Shown here piece after piece: positions 37,009 through 46,109 of a DNA stretch of 46,876 nt. Made by a program: the position numbers and the translations under genes. Source of the DNA: a virus; the IMG/VR virus record IMGVR_UViG_3300032770_000034, positions 1 to 46,876 of that record, one strand, 5' to 3'. Each line of letters starts with the position of its first letter. The first letter of the stretch is position 1. Below the pieces are notes generated by a model. It had not been told where the DNA came from, did not search any database, and saw only the letters and a program-made list of their open reading frames with translations.

Positions 37009-37371
37009 TTACGGTGCGGCGTCCGCCACCAACGTCCGTACCGCCAATAGCAAATCGGCCTTCGACAGCTTCGCCGCGCTCAGGTCCTTCGCCGCGGCCC
37101 CGAAGTGCTCGTCCGCGAACGCTTTCAACTCCTCCTTGGTGAAATCCCGCAACACATCGGGATTCGTCATCGGGTCCGTGTCCTCGGACGGCACCTCCAC
37201 GGCGATCGTGCCCCACTTGACGAATCCGTTGCGTATCCGATTGTCCAGTGTGCCCTTCGGCCACCGCTGCGTGTCGGCCTCGGGGATCGCCGCGCCCGGC
37301 GCGTACGCCACGCCGTACGCGGCGAACGCCGCCACACAGACTAAGGAGGTGGTGAGATGCCGCCGCGCCAT
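37009..37371 (-). CDS. Small virion-block protein downstream of capsid gene
   Basis: A 120-residue protein. The N-terminal part has a hydrophobic stretch (LTTSLVCVAAFAAYGVAYAPG), then IPEADTQRWPKGTLDNRIRN and a C-terminal helical hairpin-like region (KAFADEHFGAAAKDLSAAKL, then SKADLLLAVRTL). The end resembles HeH/SAP-type small domains found in phage proteins next to capsid genes. The hydrophobic start could be taken for a signal peptide, but the YGVAYAPG pattern fits a small beta fold seen in phage capsid neighbours. Function unknown. Confidence 0.65.
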   Translation of the reverse strand: MARRHLTTSLVCVAAFAAYGVAYAPGAAIPEADTQRWPKGTLDNRIRNGFVKWGTIAVEVPSEDTDPMTNPDVLRDFTKEELKAFADEHFGAAAKDLSAAKLSKADLLLAVRTLVADAAP

Positions 37372-37374
37372 CGC

Positions 37375-38349
37375 TCAAATCACCGCGTCGAGGAAGTAGC
37401 CCAGCGCGCTCGCGACCACCTTCATGTCGAGGGCGTGCTCACCTTCGATCCGGTCCGCGCCTTCGAGATCGGCCCGAATCCGCTTGATCCGCCAGCCGTC
37501 CGTCCCGCCCGTGAACCCGGTCCACGCGAACGTGTACCCGGCCGTGGGCGTGAGCAAACTCGGCGCCGGCGCAGCGTAGCACACCAGCACGCTCTTGCTG
37601 GAGTACACGTAGCTCATCGACGAGGTCGCCCCCTCGTGCGCCGACTCGTACACGGCGCGGAGCACGAGGACCTTCTCGATGCCGAAGAAGCGGGCCATCA
37701 TTGCTTCATCGATCGAGTCCGCGGAGGTGTACTTGAACTGGTCGCGGATCGCCGCATTTCGGCGCAGCGTCGAGAACACCTCGTACGCCATCACCATCGT
37801 GTTCGGCTCGAACCCCGTGGACTGGAGGATCGTCTGCTTGGCGACTTCGACGTCCGCGCCCGGATCGGACGAGGAACTCGTCCACAGCGTGGAGGGCGTG
37901 TGATCCGTGGCCCACACTCCGGTCACGAAAAACTTGCTCGTCCACTTGAGCTCGCGCCGCAACATCAGCTTCTGCGTGACGAACTCGGTGGCGCTCCGAT
38001 CGAGCTGCAACACCGTGTCGGCGTTGGCCCGCAGCTGGTCGTCGATGTCCTTGTGGAAGGCATCCACGAGGCACGCGTACGAGTCCGTAGAAAGCGCGAA
38101 CCCGCTGCCCGCCGACTGCGTGGCCGGGGCACGCGGCTTCGCCTCGTCACGCAAGAAGTCGGACTTGTTGTACAGGTAGTACAGATTGCTCTGCTGCGCC
38201 ACCGGCACCACCGGGAACGCGCGGTCCGCGACGAACGCCGTGGCGTCCTGCACATACGCCACGCTGATGTTCGTGAGCGGCACGTTGATGTGCGCGTCCC
38301 CTGGGGTCGGATTCGCTTTGCGGACGCGGAACCGTCTGCGGTTGATCAT
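37375..38349 (-). CDS. Major capsid protein
   Basis: A 324-residue HK97-fold-like capsid protein. It starts MINRRRFRVRKANPTPGDAH, then HINVPLTNISVAYVQD and FVADRAFPVVPVAQQSNLYY (a conserved early pattern in this class). The middle has FHKDIDDQLRANAD and TSKFFVTGVW, and the end contains GGTDGWRIKRIRADLEGADR and ALGYFLDAVI. No N-terminal delta domain is fused; a separate scaffold-like protein gene is upstream. The ATG at 38349 has an AGGA site about 8 bases before it. It is followed by a small gene and a strong terminator, and preceded by a hairpin after the decoration gene. Confidence 0.9.
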   Translation of the reverse strand: MINRRRFRVRKANPTPGDAHINVPLTNISVAYVQDATAFVADRAFPVVPVAQQSNLYYLYNKSDFLRDEAKPRAPATQSAGSGFALSTDSYACLVDAFHKDIDDQLRANADTVLQLDRSATEFVTQKLMLRRELKWTSKFFVTGVWATDHTPSTLWTSSSSDPGADVEVAKQTILQSTGFEPNTMVMAYEVFSTLRRNAAIRDQFKYTSADSIDEAMMARFFGIEKVLVLRAVYESAHEGATSSMSYVYSSKSVLVCYAAPAPSLLTPTAGYTFAWTGFTGGTDGWRIKRIRADLEGADRIEGEHALDMKVVASALGYFLDAVI

Positions 38350-38398
38350 GGAAATCGTCCTGGGAGAAAGAAAAGGGAGAAACGACTCAGGGATGCGA

Positions 38399-38421
38399 GG
38401 GGCTCGGGAGTCCCGAGCCCC
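38399..38421 (-). terminator. Strong hairpin between decoration and capsid genes
   Basis: A perfect 10-bp stem, GGGGCTCGGG with CCCGAGCCCC and a 3-base loop, lies in the gap after the decoration gene stop. No T tract follows, so intrinsic termination would be weak. It may stabilise the 5' end of a capsid mRNA or act as a processing site. The capsid start is about 50 bases downstream. Confidence 0.55.
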
Positions 38422-38427
38422 CTCACA

Positions 38428-39111
38428 CTAGGTCCCGAAGGCCCACCAGTTGGCCTTCTTGCTGAAGGTCGTGGCGGCGATCGGCGTGGTTGTGCTGGAG
38501 TTGGTCGGCATCCACGTCTGCAGCAGGATCGACCCCGCGGCCGGCGTGCCCGCCTGGTCGCCGATCGAGGCCGACGCGAAGGTGCACGTGACCACGGGGG
38601 CCGAGTCGAGGCTCGCGCCCGCCGCGATCACCGTGGTGAGCCCCGTCACGATCGTATCGGACGCCGTGACGGTGGTCGCTTGCCCGCCCACGAGCCGCTT
38701 TCCACCGCTCGTGCTGAGCAACATCTTGGACGCACTCGCGAGCGCCCCGATACCCGGGAGCAACAGCACCGACCGCGTCTCCCCGACCAACCCGGATTCG
38801 AGCGCAATCGCGCACACGAGCGCGTCGCCCGTCGCCGTGATCAGCGCGCCGCCCGTGGTGACGGTGAGGAGGTCGCCCTGCGTGATTGTCCCGCCGGCAA
38901 TCGCCTTACTCTGTCCGCCGAAGGCAATCTCCGCCGGCTGGCCCGACGTGGGTTTGTTTTGGAGGATGCCGAGGACGATGTCCGTGTTGGTCGTCGCGCC
39001 CAACACGGTGAGCGCCGCGGCCGTGCTCGGCTTCACCGCGGTATACTGGAGCGCCGAGAGATCGGCGCCCGCCAGGAAGCTCAGCGTGAGAAGTCTGTTT
39101 TCAGTGGACAT
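38428..39111 (-). CDS. DUF2190-like capsid decoration protein
   Basis: A 227-residue protein. The N-terminal part fits the DUF2190/head-decoration pattern: LSFLAGADLSALQYTAVKPS, then VLGILQNKPTSGQPAEIAFG, AIAGGTITQGDLLTV and GDALVCAIALESGLVGE, followed by a short VLLLPGI. The C-terminal 70 residues are different, with VTCTFASASIGDQAGTPAAG and a Ser/Thr-rich stretch before KKANWWAFGT. It probably sits on the capsid surface. It lies immediately upstream of the major capsid gene, as usual. Confidence 0.8.
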   Translation of the reverse strand: MSTENRLLTLSFLAGADLSALQYTAVKPSTAAALTVLGATTNTDIVLGILQNKPTSGQPAEIAFGGQSKAIAGGTITQGDLLTVTTGGALITATGDALVCAIALESGLVGETRSVLLLPGIGALASASKMLLSTSGGKRLVGGQATTVTASDTIVTGLTTVIAAGASLDSAPVVTCTFASASIGDQAGTPAAGSILLQTWMPTNSSTTTPIAATTFSKKANWWAFGT

Positions 39112-39171
39112 GTTTCACAGAGTCGATGGTGAACGAACGAACGAATCAGCGCGGGGGAGCCGCGCACGGCG

Positions 39172-40110
39172 TTACGCGTCTTGCGGCTCGACGATTTCCT
39201 CATAGAGGTCGGGGTGTTGCTCGCAGGCGAGCGCGAAGGCCTTCTGGATCGAGAGCTTGGGCGTCTTAGCCCGGAGCTCCTCCGCGAACTTGTCCAGCTG
39301 CGTCTTCGCCGCGATGGCGCTGGGCGCGCCGCCCGTGAGATCGTCGTCGCCCACGTCCGAAAACAGGGCCGATTTCTCGATGAGCTCGACCTGGCGCTTC
39401 ACCATCTTCACCACGGTCTCCCGCGCGGCGGTGTTCGTCCCCGCGTTCTTCAGGAGCGCGACTACGTCCTTCGGGTCCATGTTGGACGAACCCACGAGCT
39501 CGCGCGCCTCGGCCAGGAGCTCCGCGTCCGCGTGCTTGGCCACGGACTCGCTCGCGAGCTTCAACGCGGCCGTGGCCGCGTCCTGCGCATCCTCGGCCAT
39601 CTTCTCCAGCCGGGCCACGTACTCCGCGCCCTCCGGGGTGAGCCCCTTCAATACCGTCCGGCGCATGGCATCGTCTCCCTGGTAGAACTTCTTGGTTTTC
39701 TTGCCTTTCTTGCCGGGAGGCGTGGCATCGCCCACGTCGCCCTCGTCGAGATCCTCGTCGTCGCCGTCCCCGCCGCCCATGTCGTCGTCGCCGTCATCGT
39801 CGTCGCCCGCCTTCTCCAGCACCGCGGTACGGAACTGTGACAACGTCTCGTCGAGATTCGCTTCGAGCTCCTCCGGCGTGGCCGACTTCTCGATGCAGTC
39901 CGCCACCGAGACCGCCAACGCGTCGGACATCGCCGTGACGTCCGACTCCTGCTCCTCGGCCCGGTCGCCGAACAGAGACTTCAATAGACCGCTCAAACCG
40001 GCGCGCTTGCGCAGCACCTGGCGAGCATGTTGGTTTGCGCCACGATCCACGAGAGAAAGCTCCGCGAGAGAAAGGTGTTTGAGGCGATGACGTCGGCGAG
40101 GAATCGACAT
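39172..40110 (-). CDS. Scaffold-like head assembly protein
   Basis: A 312-residue protein. It begins with a basic segment and HLSLAELSLVDRGANQHAR, a pattern seen in XkdF-like proteins. A very acidic Asp/Gly block (GDDDDGDDDMGGGDGDDEDL, about residues 100-119) follows, then a Lys-rich stretch (PPGKKGKKTKK) and long helices (EYVARLEKMAEDAQDAATAA). It ends with helical LSIQKAFALACEQHPDLYEE, typical of proteins annotated as scaffold or head morphogenesis in this gene position. Charge blocks and helices fit a scaffold degraded or expelled during assembly. It lies between the protease and decoration genes. Confidence 0.7.
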   Translation of the reverse strand: MSIPRRRHRLKHLSLAELSLVDRGANQHARQVLRKRAGLSGLLKSLFGDRAEEQESDVTAMSDALAVSVADCIEKSATPEELEANLDETLSQFRTAVLEKAGDDDDGDDDMGGGDGDDEDLDEGDVGDATPPGKKGKKTKKFYQGDDAMRRTVLKGLTPEGAEYVARLEKMAEDAQDAATAALKLASESVAKHADAELLAEARELVGSSNMDPKDVVALLKNAGTNTAARETVVKMVKRQVELIEKSALFSDVGDDDLTGGAPSAIAAKTQLDKFAEELRAKTPKLSIQKAFALACEQHPDLYEEIVEPQDA

Positions 40111-40165
40111 ACGTGAAGCGGGAGGTTAGGGGCAGTTGGTCTTTGGCGAAAGTCCGCTAGGGGTC

Positions 40166-41689
40166 TTAGATCCGCGCCTGATGCGCAGCCGCCATCCGCA
40201 TATGCGACGCCGACATTTCTTCACCGCCCGGCACCTTGCTCCACGCCCTCGCCGCGGCGCGATGGAGACGGGCAATGCCGGCGTGATCCGTTCCGCCAAT
40301 CGAGCGAAAGCCGGTGTTGTTCGCCCCGAGCGCATCCGCGTGATGCGCGGTAGCCGACCGCAAATGGGCCTTGGCTTGAGTCTCGGCAGCTGCGGTCCGA
40401 GGAAGTGCCCGCCCCGTCGACGAATCGTACGGGCGCAACGAGTCTTTCGCGGCCGAGTGCAACCTTCGAGCGGTCGAATGATAGCCGCCAAACCCTTTGG
40501 CTCCAGAGGGGGTTTCGTCTCCCTCGGTTCCTCCTTTTGCTTCCGCTTCCCGAGTCGCGAGCGCCGCCGCACGGGCCGCGTCACTCCAATACTTCGCGAG
40601 TACGGCCGGGAGCGGCTTCCCCGGGAAGAAGCGGCGATAGGCCGCGCGCACACGCGCCTTCACGTCGGCGAGGGCGCGGTCCGGAATCGCCACCCGATTC
40701 CCGCGGTAGCCCTTCGGACCGAGCGCCGCTACCGCCCCGGCCACGTGCCGCGCGTCCGAAATGTTGAGCTTGTTTTGGCTCGGATGCGCCGGATCGGGCG
40801 TGTAGGCAAACTCCGCCTTGTACAGCTCGGCGAACATCCGAGGGGCCTCGTTCGATTTCTGCACAGGTCCTCCTTGAAAGAGATCGGCGAACATCGCCGG
40901 ACCGTCCGCGTTCTTTCGGAAGAACGCACCGACCGCTTTGCTATTGTGGGCGAAGCCCTTCTTGCGGAACGCGGCCGCGTGATCGGTCTGGCCCGCGTCC
41001 TTACATGCGGCCGCAGCCGCGTAGCACGCGGTACTCGCCGCTTTATGATGCTCCGGCTTCTGCGTCACGTTCGCCTTCGCGCTCGCCACCCGCGCCTTCT
41101 TCCGCGCCGCGAGCGCCAGCGCCTTCGGCTCCGTCCCCGCTTTCCCGATCGGATGCCGCTCGGCCTCGCCCCCGATCGAAAACGCCGACAGCTTCCCCGC
41201 CTTTACTTCCTCCCACACGGCCTTCTTGTGAATCTTCATCCCCACGAACCACCCTTCTCGGCCGAGATCGATACCGAGCGCGTCCTGAAGCGCCTTGGTG
41301 AAGACGATACTGTCAACCACTTCGCCCACCGGGGACGCGATCGTCGCGCCCGCGTACCGCTGCCCGTGCATCCGCTTTCCGACCCGGCCGTTCCGCATGA
41401 ACGATCCGTGCACCGCGTGCTGGAGCTCGTCGGTGTCGACCTCGTCCCCCTGAAGATCGCACACCGGTTGCCCCTTCTCGACGGATACGAGCGCCCAGCC
41501 CCAGACCATCTGTCGGTCCTGGTCGGCCTTCACGATCGTAATGCGGCCGTCCGGCGGCGCCGCGGCCGACGACGCGAACCGCTTCGCCAAGGCGTGAATC
41601 TCCGCGGCCAGCGTCTCCTCGTCCCCGTCCGATTCGAGCACGGTCGCAATCTTCGCCAGCGTCTCTTTCGTAAAGGTCTCCGCGTTCAT
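40166..41689 (-). CDS. XkdF-type putative prohead serine protease with C-terminal extension
   Basis: A 507-residue protein. The XkdF-like part (about residues 45-190) has IVKADQDRQMVWGWALVSVE, QGDEVDTDELQHAVHGSFM, KRMHGQRYAGATIASP and GWFVGMKIHKKAVWEEVKAG followed by LSAFSIGG. This is the common phage 'XkdF serine protease' signature. The central part is Ala/Lys-rich and helical. A further domain, NISDARHVAGAVAALGPKGY with NRVAIPDRALADVKARVRAA, resembles a small domain often fused in these proteins. The His-rich C-terminus (HLRSATAHHADALG, RMAAAHQARI) is unusual. It would mature the prohead. Confidence 0.8.
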   Translation of the reverse strand: MNAETFTKETLAKIATVLESDGDEETLAAEIHALAKRFASSAAAPPDGRITIVKADQDRQMVWGWALVSVEKGQPVCDLQGDEVDTDELQHAVHGSFMRNGRVGKRMHGQRYAGATIASPVGEVVDSIVFTKALQDALGIDLGREGWFVGMKIHKKAVWEEVKAGKLSAFSIGGEAERHPIGKAGTEPKALALAARKKARVASAKANVTQKPEHHKAASTACYAAAAACKDAGQTDHAAAFRKKGFAHNSKAVGAFFRKNADGPAMFADLFQGGPVQKSNEAPRMFAELYKAEFAYTPDPAHPSQNKLNISDARHVAGAVAALGPKGYRGNRVAIPDRALADVKARVRAAYRRFFPGKPLPAVLAKYWSDAARAAALATREAEAKGGTEGDETPSGAKGFGGYHSTARRLHSAAKDSLRPYDSSTGRALPRTAAAETQAKAHLRSATAHHADALGANNTGFRSIGGTDHAGIARLHRAAARAWSKVPGGEEMSASHMRMAAAHQARI

Positions 41690-41697
41690 CAGTCGGT

Positions 41698-42051
41698 TTA
41701 GGAAGAGGGTGAAATATGGTATCCGGCAGACAGTATACCGCGCAAGACCACTTTGACCGCGTCTCGATCCACCGTCTTCGCGTCCTCCGCCAATTCGGCG
41801 TAGGGGACGCCGTGCGCTTTGTCGTTCGGATTATGCTGGAGCCACGACTCGTGCACCGCCGCGGCGAGCGCCTCGCCGAGCCCCGACTGTTCGGCCCACG
41901 TTCCGTCCCACGGGCCCGTCTTCCGCAGCAGCGCCGCCGCCACTCGCTTCCGCTTCTTTCGCTTCCACTCCGGGCTCGGCACGTGTGCGTCCGTCAGCGT
42001 CGGACCGTCCTTCAGCAATCGGCGCAACCGCACGGCGAAGGGACTCGTCAT
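41698..42051 (-). CDS. Hypothetical protein in the head block
   Basis: A 117-residue protein starting MTSPFAVRLRRLLKDGPTLT, with SPEWKRKKRKRVAAALLRKT (a very basic stretch). A C-terminal part follows with EALAAAVHESWLQHNPNDKA and AVKVVLRGILSAGYHISPSS. The basic segment could bind DNA or the capsid lining. The ATG at 42051 overlaps the upstream stop. No family recognised; context says head morphogenesis. Confidence 0.6.
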   Translation of the reverse strand: MTSPFAVRLRRLLKDGPTLTDAHVPSPEWKRKKRKRVAAALLRKTGPWDGTWAEQSGLGEALAAAVHESWLQHNPNDKAHGVPYAELAEDAKTVDRDAVKVVLRGILSAGYHISPSS

Positions 42052-42455
42052 GCCGCCTCCCCGTTGTTCACGAACCCGTGCCAGCCGCAGCCGCCCGTCA
42101 GAAGGACGGACGCGGCCGCAGGCCCGATAAATGTGATGTCGTCGATCGAGGTACCCGAAAAGGTCCACCGTCCCGGCTTCGGGTCCGCGTCATCCGGCAC
42201 ACGCTCCGCATTCACCGGATTCGTAAACCAACAAAGGATCGAATGCGCGCCGCGAACGAAGTGACGTACGGTCCCGTCCTCATCCGTCTCCTCGCCTCGT
42301 TCCAACCCCTCCGCGCATTTCGGACACTGAAACAAGATCCCCTGTACACCATCGACCACACGATCCCCGAGCCGCGAAAAGCCGACGTGGTCGTGACCGG
42401 TATCGACACCGTGGTAGCCACCGACGAACTCCGCGTACAGATCACGGAGTTTCAC
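42048..42455 (-). CDS. DUF6527-like zinc-binding protein
   Basis: A 135-residue protein starting at GTG 42455 with GTGA overlap. Motifs include KLRDLYAEFVGGYHG, ILFQCPKCAEG (CxxC), RGAHSILCWFTNP and GRWTFSGTSIDDITFIGPAA, ending GGCGWHGFVNNG. This combination matches the DUF6527 pattern (HSI.CWF...RW...GTS..D.TF), a small phage-linked protein of unknown function. Four or more Cys/His residues could bind zinc. The upstream ATG candidate is antiframe to the minor head protein gene and is rejected. Confidence 0.7.
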   Translation of the reverse strand: MKLRDLYAEFVGGYHGVDTGHDHVGFSRLGDRVVDGVQGILFQCPKCAEGLERGEETDEDGTVRHFVRGAHSILCWFTNPVNAERVPDDADPKPGRWTFSGTSIDDITFIGPAAASVLLTGGCGWHGFVNNGEAA

Positions 42456-43450
42456 GCGGCCCTCCGTAGTCCGCTCAGTTCGCGCGCCCAAACCTTCAGC
42501 ACCGCCTTCTGGAAAGCGATCCGCGTGAACACGACACACCGGCAATTCGGGTGCATCGCGGGCCCCGCCACGGGGCCGAGGGGCGTCTCGAACGGATCAC
42601 CGAACGCGACCCCCTCCGGATTCAGCACCGGAATCTCGCGGCAAATCGGGCACGTGCGTTCGTCTTTCGCCACGTGCCAGAATTGGCGCAGGTGCCCCGA
42701 TTCCACCTTGCCTTGGTCAATGGCCTGCTGCCACCGCAATTGTTGCCCCCGAAACAAGGCGGTGATCGTTTCCGTGCGCGCGAGCGTCTCCGCCCGCTGC
42801 TTGAGCAACCGCTCTTCGAACCGCGCCACCTGCCGCGCCACCTGCGCCTCGGGCATCGGTTGTTTCGTGAGCGCGGCGCGGAGAATCGACGGATCGAACC
42901 GCCCGTCCCGGCTCGCGCGCGACAGCGCTTCGAGCAACGGCTGCCCCTTTGCGCCCCCGGTCAGCAACCGCCGGTAGTTGGCCGCCGCGGTCATCTGGCG
43001 CGCCGTGAGTCCGAGCAACGGACGCAAGTTCCGCGCCGTTTCGACAGGGTTTACGCCCGCTTGAAGCCCAGCTTGGAGATACCCGACGATCGCCTGCTTC
43101 ATTTCGGTCGTGAGCCCGCTCACCAGCGAAAGCTCGGCGCCCTGAATCGCGCGGAGCGCGTACGGGTCGTACGCGTCGAATCGAACGCCGAACGGGAGAC
43201 CCGCCGCGTCTCCGTTCGGCGTTCGATTCGACGCGCGGAACACCGCGTCCCGCAACGCGAGCGTAAACTCCGACAAGTCGAGCCGATCGAAAATCGGCGT
43301 CGTGTCGCCCGTCCGCGCGACGTACTCCAACACGTCCGGCGGGAGCGACTCCCGGAGGCGCTGAATCGCCTGCACGAACGCGGCGCGCGGGCCCGGCTCC
43401 AGCGACCGCGCGAACGCGTCCAACCGCGCCCACAGCTTGTCGGGGTTCAC
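42452..43450 (-). CDS. SPP1 gp7/MuF-like minor head protein
   Basis: A 332-residue minor head protein. It has a helical N-terminal half and a middle with AIVGYLQAGLQAGVNPVETA plus RNLRPLLGLTARQMTAAANY. The family hallmark follows near the end: ETLARTETITALFRGQQLRW, FWHVAKDERTCPICREIPVL (CxxC) and PAMHPNCRCVVF (HPNCRC). Such proteins enter the capsid with DNA or sit by the portal. The start is GTG 43450, overlapping the portal stop (GTGA); a longer frame is antiframe to the portal gene. It lies directly downstream of the portal gene, as usual. Confidence 0.9.
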   Translation of the reverse strand: MNPDKLWARLDAFARSLEPGPRAAFVQAIQRLRESLPPDVLEYVARTGDTTPIFDRLDLSEFTLALRDAVFRASNRTPNGDAAGLPFGVRFDAYDPYALRAIQGAELSLVSGLTTEMKQAIVGYLQAGLQAGVNPVETARNLRPLLGLTARQMTAAANYRRLLTGGAKGQPLLEALSRASRDGRFDPSILRAALTKQPMPEAQVARQVARFEERLLKQRAETLARTETITALFRGQQLRWQQAIDQGKVESGHLRQFWHVAKDERTCPICREIPVLNPEGVAFGDPFETPLGPVAGPAMHPNCRCVVFTRIAFQKAVLKVWARELSGLRRAA

Positions 43451-44823
43451 CCTTCCTCCACGTTCGCCGGTAAGTTCGCGAGCCGCTTCAGCTTCGCTTC
43501 GAGCTCCGGGTCCGGAAACAGCTGCGCGCCGCTTTGCGCGAGTTGAAGGATAAACAACCCGAGCTTCCCGAGGTCCGGCGCTTCGAGGTCGCCCGGCTGC
43601 ACCTTCGGCTTCACGTCCTCGTCGAACGCATTCAGCTCCCACAACCGCGACAAGAGGACACGGTTAAACTGGTCGTCGATCACCGAGAGAAACGCCCCGC
43701 ACGCCTTTGAAAACATCGCCGTCTTCGAATCGCTCAGCGCGAACGATCCCACGGACTGCTGGCCGAGGAGGATGAAGTCCGCGAGCACCGACGACAACAT
43801 GCGCTTATCGTACCGCTCGACGATGTCCGTCATGTTCACGGGCCGCGTGCCTTCCGTGGTGACGTACTTGATGTCGTAGAGCGGCGCCTTAGTGTTCGGG
43901 TCGACGTCCGACGGTAACACCACCGAGCCCATTTGATCCTTTGCGGTTTTGTCGGCGATGGCCCGGTACGCGTTCGCTACCGCGAGCTCGTCTCCGCTCG
44001 CGCCCGGGTCGAGGAAGAGCGACGGGATGCGCATCACCACCATCCCCGCGCTCCGGATCGCCGCGCGGCCCTCGGCTTCCTCGATGGTGCCTTTCCGAAC
44101 CCACGTGATGTACGCGTTCCGCAACACCGAGCGTCCTTCCGGATTACTCAGCGCGCTCGTGGTGCGAAAAAGCAACAGCTTATCGGCCGGGATCATTGCG
44201 TTCGTCTCGCCGATCCGATATTGCTCCAGCGCGTTTAACTCGCCCCAATTGTCGAAGTGCCACCGCCAAATCGTGTCCTGCGCTCGCACCCCGATCTTAC
44301 TCACCCCGATCGTCCGGTCATCGAACTTCGACGACCGGCGCGGGTCCTTCTGCTTTCCGCGGCGGACCTTATACGTCACCTCCGCCGGCGCGAACCCGAA
44401 CCCGATAAACGACAAGATGTCGGACATCACGTCGCCGAACGGGGTCAACATATCCTGAAACAGCACCGACTCAACCCACTCCTTCGCGGCGATCGCCTTC
44501 GGACTTTGGTCCACGGGAACAACCGTCCACGCCACCGAACGCAACAACATCGAGAACGTAAAGAGCGCCGCGCCGATAATCGGATCGTTATCCATCATCT
44601 GGCGATAGATCTGTGCGCCTCGAATCCCGCGAAGCTGGGGAAGGAACTCGTCATAGAGCCATCCTTCCATCGGCCGTGCGCCCTTTAGCCCCGGCGTCCC
44701 GAGCTCGATCATGCGCTGATTCGGCGGCAGCGACGGATCGTACGGCGCGCCCGTGCCGCGCGGCTGAGGCGCGGTGTAGTTCGTGGACGACTGTTTCGTG
44801 ACCTTCGCGGCGCGCTTACTCAC
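43447..44823 (-). CDS. Portal protein
   Basis: A 458-residue portal of the DUF935-like class. Key patterns are YDEFLPQLRGIRGAQIYRQM, DNDPIIGAALFTFSMLLRSV, AWTVVP near the start, and DTIWRWHFDNWGELNALEQY in the middle. LLLFRTTSALSNPEGRSVLR, AYITWVRKGTIEEAEG and LADFILLGQQSVGSFALSDS follow later, and the end is acidic and helical. It forms the dodecameric DNA channel at the capsid vertex. It lies between the large terminase and the minor head protein gene with coupled stop/start codons. Confidence 0.9.
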   Translation of the reverse strand: MSKRAAKVTKQSSTNYTAPQPRGTGAPYDPSLPPNQRMIELGTPGLKGARPMEGWLYDEFLPQLRGIRGAQIYRQMMDNDPIIGAALFTFSMLLRSVAWTVVPVDQSPKAIAAKEWVESVLFQDMLTPFGDVMSDILSFIGFGFAPAEVTYKVRRGKQKDPRRSSKFDDRTIGVSKIGVRAQDTIWRWHFDNWGELNALEQYRIGETNAMIPADKLLLFRTTSALSNPEGRSVLRNAYITWVRKGTIEEAEGRAAIRSAGMVVMRIPSLFLDPGASGDELAVANAYRAIADKTAKDQMGSVVLPSDVDPNTKAPLYDIKYVTTEGTRPVNMTDIVERYDKRMLSSVLADFILLGQQSVGSFALSDSKTAMFSKACGAFLSVIDDQFNRVLLSRLWELNAFDEDVKPKVQPGDLEAPDLGKLGLFILQLAQSGAQLFPDPELEAKLKRLANLPANVEEG

Positions 44824-46109
44824 TATGCGGCCTCGAACGCGACAGGGAACGGCGAGTGCATTCCGCCCGCGGCGGGCGCCGACCGGGGCAAGAGGTTATA
44901 CAGCACGTTCCACCGTTGATAGCATCCGTACCCCAGCGCGTCGGTGATGTGATCGAGGCCGAGCGTCTTATCCACTTTGCCTTTATCGTACGTTTGTCCT
45001 TCGAGCGCCCTCACCAGCTTCGGGCAACGCCCCGGATGAATCGTCAGCCGACGCAACCCGGTCCCGGAGCAGAGCAGCGACTGCACGTTGTTAATTCGAT
45101 CCACCGGGTTCGGGTTGCTGTTCTTGACGAGAATCTTGAATCCGTGCGACCGGAGAATGGTGAGGTCCGTCTGCCCCAGAGGCGACGACGTGTGCCGATT
45201 CTGCCCGGACGCATCCGGCGCGATAGTAATAGCGCGCTCGGGATACTTGCGCTGAATCACTTGCGCCATTTCTTCTGTGTTGGACGAAAACAGCTCGATT
45301 TCCTCCACCACCTGCGGCCACCCGTCCGCGTCCTGGAACACGACGGCCGACATCGGGTTGATGTTAAAGTCGAGCCCGATCACGAGCGGGCCCCCTTGGT
45401 CCACGATCCGTGCATCGCAATTCCCCTTCGGCCAGGGCGCACGCGAGAAATTGTCGTACACGCGGCCAGAGAGGGTTTCGAAGCTCGCCTCGTACTCCTG
45501 CCGAAACACGCGGAGGTCGAGCGTAGCGCGCGCCTTCTCGATGACGCTGCGCTTCACCCGACCCCCTTGCGCCGTGGTGAAGCTAAAGCTCGCCCAATCC
45601 GGGTGCTCGCCCGATAGTCCGAGCAAGTAGTGATCGTAAAAGTGATTGTAGCCCTTCGGCGTTCCGAGAAACGCGGCCGTGCCTTCGCGGTCGGAAAGCG
45701 CCGGCTCGATCACTTCCGACCACGCGGCCGGATCGATGTCCGCGTATTCGTCGAACACCGCGTCGTCCCACCCCGGACCGCGCAACTTATCCGGATCGTC
45801 GCACCCCTTGATCTGGATAAAGCTCCGGTTCAGGAGCGTAATCTTGAGTTCGGTCTCGTGGGTCTTCGCCACATAGCACGCGGGAATAATCCGCTTCAGC
45901 GACGTCCACATGATGTCCTTCCCCATCTTGTACGTCGGCGCGAAGTACCCGTTCGCGGAGTCCGGCTTTAGGTAGGCGTTCCGAAACAACCGGACGGCCG
46001 CGTAGGTGGTCTTCCCCACGCGGCGCCCCGCCGGGACCGTGATGCGGGGCGCCGGGCACTGAAAAATGCGCGACTGGGCCACGCCGAGGACCGGGATTCC
46101 GTCCTTCAC
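44823..46109 (-). CDS. Terminase large subunit
   Basis: A 428-residue ATPase-nuclease. Walker A lies in VPAGRRVGKTTYAAVRLF (residues 25-42, GRRVGKTT), Walker B in WDDAVFDEYADIDPAAW, and a coupling-like LGTPKGYNHFYDHYL follows. The RNase H-like nuclease has VIGLDFNINPMSAVVFQD (first Asp), APDASGQN in the middle and LDHITDALGYG near the end (last Asp). It cuts and pumps DNA into proheads. GTG 46109 is chosen because it overlaps the stop before it; the next ATG is far inside. The length is on the short side but all motifs are present. Confidence 0.9.
   Translation of the reverse strand: MKDGIPVLGVAQSRIFQCPAPRITVPAGRRVGKTTYAAVRLFRNAYLKPDSANGYFAPTYKMGKDIMWTSLKRIIPACYVAKTHETELKITLLNRSFIQIKGCDDPDKLRGPGWDDAVFDEYADIDPAAWSEVIEPALSDREGTAAFLGTPKGYNHFYDHYLLGLSGEHPDWASFSFTTAQGGRVKRSVIEKARATLDLRVFRQEYEASFETLSGRVYDNFSRAPWPKGNCDARIVDQGGPLVIGLDFNINPMSAVVFQDADGWPQVVEEIELFSSNTEEMAQVIQRKYPERAITIAPDASGQNRHTSSPLGQTDLTILRSHGFKILVKNSNPNPVDRINNVQSLLCSGTGLRRLTIHPGRCPKLVRALEGQTYDKGKVDKTLGLDHITDALGYGCYQRWNVLYNLLPRSAPAAGGMHSPFPVAFEAA

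Noticed and set aside
37357-39132. Long plus-strand open frame opposite the capsid and decoration genes
   Set aside because: Translation is Arg-rich low-complexity sequence with no motifs; the minus strand has clear capsid and decoration genes with ribosome-binding sites.
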